Positions 62,771 through 64,000 of a stretch of 64,000 bases of DNA are shown piece by piece. The stretch is from positions 248,001 through 312,000 of the forward strand of contig CAZCKU010000002.1 of NCBI GenBank assembly GCA_964499365.1, in the 5' to 3' direction. How positions within the stretch are numbered: position 1 is the first letter of the stretch; the number at the start of each line of letters is the position of its first letter. Both the position numbers and the translations under genes were made by a program. This DNA is from PALSA-1316 sp964499365 (GTDB taxonomy: Bacteria; Nitrospirota; Thermodesulfovibrionia; Thermodesulfovibrionales; UBA6898). The notes beneath the pieces were generated by a model. The model saw nothing but the letters and a program-made list of their open reading frames with translations. It did no database searches and was not told the DNA's origin.

Positions 62771-63871
62771 TTATCCCAATCCCCGCATCTCAGTATCATA
62801 TTTTACGAGGGACTCCCAGAAACCGGCAACCATAGCCGGGTTAAAAACCGTCCCGGACCCATCGGACATTATCGCCCGGATTTCATCGGAAGCCCTTGCC
62901 TGCCGGTATGGCGTCGCAGTGCGCATGGCGTCAAAGACATCAGAGATGGCAACCATCTGGCTGACAAGGTGCTGTTTCTTCCCCTGCCGGTCAAACCGGG
63001 GATACCCGGCGCCGTCATACCGCATATGATGTTCATATGCGGTGATCATCGCAAGTTTCGGCATATCAGCCAGTCCGGAGAGATACCGGGCACCGTAGAC
63101 GGGATGCATCTTCATGCTGTCCCATTCTTCTGCGGTCAACGCGGTCTGCTTGTGAAGCAGTTCGGCGGGGATGAACATCTTGCCGATGTCGTGCAGAAGG
63201 GCCGCAAGCCCGATATCATACAGCAGCTCGCCGCCAAGGCCCATCGTCTCGGCCTGGAACAGAGTAAGGAGGGAAACATTGGTTGCATGGACATACGTAT
63301 ATTCATCATAGCCATGCACCGGGCTTACGACCTTCAGTATATTCGGCTCACCCCGAACTGCCGACAGGAGGCCCGCCACGATGCTGTCCAGGCCCTCCAT
63401 ATCAAGAGGTTCCATGCCTCTGGCCCCCTCAAAAAGACGCCGGAGTCTATCGAGGCTCGCGGCAGCGTGCGCGCGGGCGGATAACCCGTCCCCGCCCCTA
63501 CGGACCTCGACAGTGCCGAGCGCGATATGGGCGCTCGAAGCAACGTCGTTCTTCGCAGCCATGGCGGCGATAAAGCGCAGGAGTTCATCGCGCGTCACGC
63601 CCCGGCTGATGATCACCTTGTCGATGCCCTTTCTCCTGAGCCTCGCGCTGAAGTTATCGATGTGATAGCCCTTTTCGGCCACCTGCTCATCATTCAGGAT
63701 AAGGCTGTCTCCAAGGAGGGTTATACTGAATACATCATGAACAAAGAGGCCCTCAAGACTCCTGAAGACCCTTTCATTGAGATCCCTGACGATCTGATGC
63801 TGCTCTGAATAGAGCGTGCCGTTGGCCATGGCTGACATCAGTGCAGCGATAAAGTCAGTTTTGCTACCCAT
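62771..63871 (-). CDS. HD-GYP domain protein (cyclic-di-GMP phosphodiesterase family)
   Basis: The 366-residue protein's C-terminal half carries the HD-GYP motifs: HDIGK with metal ligands, HPVYGARYL, and HHMRYDGAGYP (the GYP motif with G-x-GYP). The N-terminal 170 residues are helical and without a recognised sensor domain. It overlaps the upstream gene by 8 bp. Hydrolysis of cyclic di-GMP is the family's usual activity. Confidence 0.9.
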   Translation of the reverse strand: MGSKTDFIAALMSAMANGTLYSEQHQIVRDLNERVFRSLEGLFVHDVFSITLLGDSLILNDEQVAEKGYHIDNFSARLRRKGIDKVIISRGVTRDELLRFIAAMAAKNDVASSAHIALGTVEVRRGGDGLSARAHAAASLDRLRRLFEGARGMEPLDMEGLDSIVAGLLSAVRGEPNILKVVSPVHGYDEYTYVHATNVSLLTLFQAETMGLGGELLYDIGLAALLHDIGKMFIPAELLHKQTALTAEEWDSMKMHPVYGARYLSGLADMPKLAMITAYEHHMRYDGAGYPRFDRQGKKQHLVSQMVAISDVFDAMRTATPYRQARASDEIRAIMSDGSGTVFNPAMVAGFWESLVKYDTEMRGLG

Positions 63872-64000
63872 CCGTCTTTCTCCTCTGCAGCAGCCGCTGC
63901 GCTATCCTGCGGATCTCGTCATTTTTTGAAGCAGCACCCTCATCAAGCAGGGGCCTGACCGCATCCGGTTCATAGCAGTGCAGGCTGCGGTATATCTCAA
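63864..64000 (-). CDS. C-terminal end of an unknown gene (5' part outside window)
   Basis: An open frame enters from the right edge and ends at TAG 63866-63864. The visible 44 residues are helical with a repeated A/L/R pattern (EIYRSLHCYEPDAVRPLLDEGAAS), reminiscent of a HEAT-type repeat. It is coupled to the HD-GYP gene by an 8-bp overlap. No function can be given. Confidence 0.6.
   Translation of the reverse strand, partial: EIYRSLHCYEPDAVRPLLDEGAASKNDEIRRIAQRLLQRRKTDG

Overview
The window reads as a bacterial chromosome segment, probably metagenome-derived because two runs of exactly 100 N mark scaffold joins at 27947-28046 and 29345-29444. The right end (about 50.4-64 kb) holds ordinary chromosomal genes: ihfA-merR-tRNA-Pro, an ADP-forming acyl-CoA synthetase with a DRTGG/BioD-like partner, a LOG protein, oligoendopeptidase F, an RlmL-like methyltransferase, a UPF0210/ACT pair, shikimate kinase, FKBP and HD-GYP. 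This combination fits the Nitrospirota/Desulfobacterota neighbourhood. That placement is inference, since there is no rRNA or other taxonomic marker here.

The left 45 kb looks like an integrated conjugative-type island next to the tRNA-Pro(GGG) locus. On the + strand at 44.0-45.3 kb sit a small excisionase-like protein and a tyrosine recombinase. Almost everything from 43.2 kb down to base 1 is on the - strand and tightly packed. First comes a transfer module: ParB-like protein, sigma-like protein, TraD coupling protein, two membrane proteins, lytic transglycosylase, a solitary PLMP/RRXRR-like mini-protein, OmpA-like protein, pilin, TraL, TraW, TraU, two secreted proteins, a Tat-exported Cys/His-rich peptide and a giant repeat-expanded TraN. 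The window has no VirB4/TraC ATPase, no TraB/E/K/V core, no TraF/G/H and no relaxase, so the apparatus is incomplete or split.

Only 19 bp past the giant traN is a compact operon that I do not recognise: a 23-codon ORF whose stop overlaps the first enzyme's start, three different radical SAM/SPASM proteins in succession, a protein with a C-x3-C-x6-C-x2-C cluster, and a 319-residue protein of unknown family. Every junction overlaps. This is my best candidate for an undescribed system, possibly a peptide- or protein-modifying pathway whose substrate is the 23-mer, the Tat Cys/His peptide, or a Cys-rich surface protein of the transfer module.

After a 336-bp gap comes a seven-gene anti-invader locus (20.5-0 kb): a giant DExH helicase with DUF1998 and a nuclease-like tail, a SNF2 helicase (DrmD-like), a large adenine methyltransferase (DrmMI/PglX-like), an SMC-like ATPase, an AAA_13 protein with features of the anticodon nuclease RloC, and SbcD-SbcC. 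The helicase/methylase core resembles class 1 DISARM, but the added ATPase, RloC-like and SbcCD genes make it unusual.

Between integrase and tRNA (45.6-50.2 kb) lies a second small accessory block: a GT25/sulfotransferase-like/GH16 three-domain protein, a GT32-like transferase, a trypsin-like protease and a frameshifted thermonuclease.
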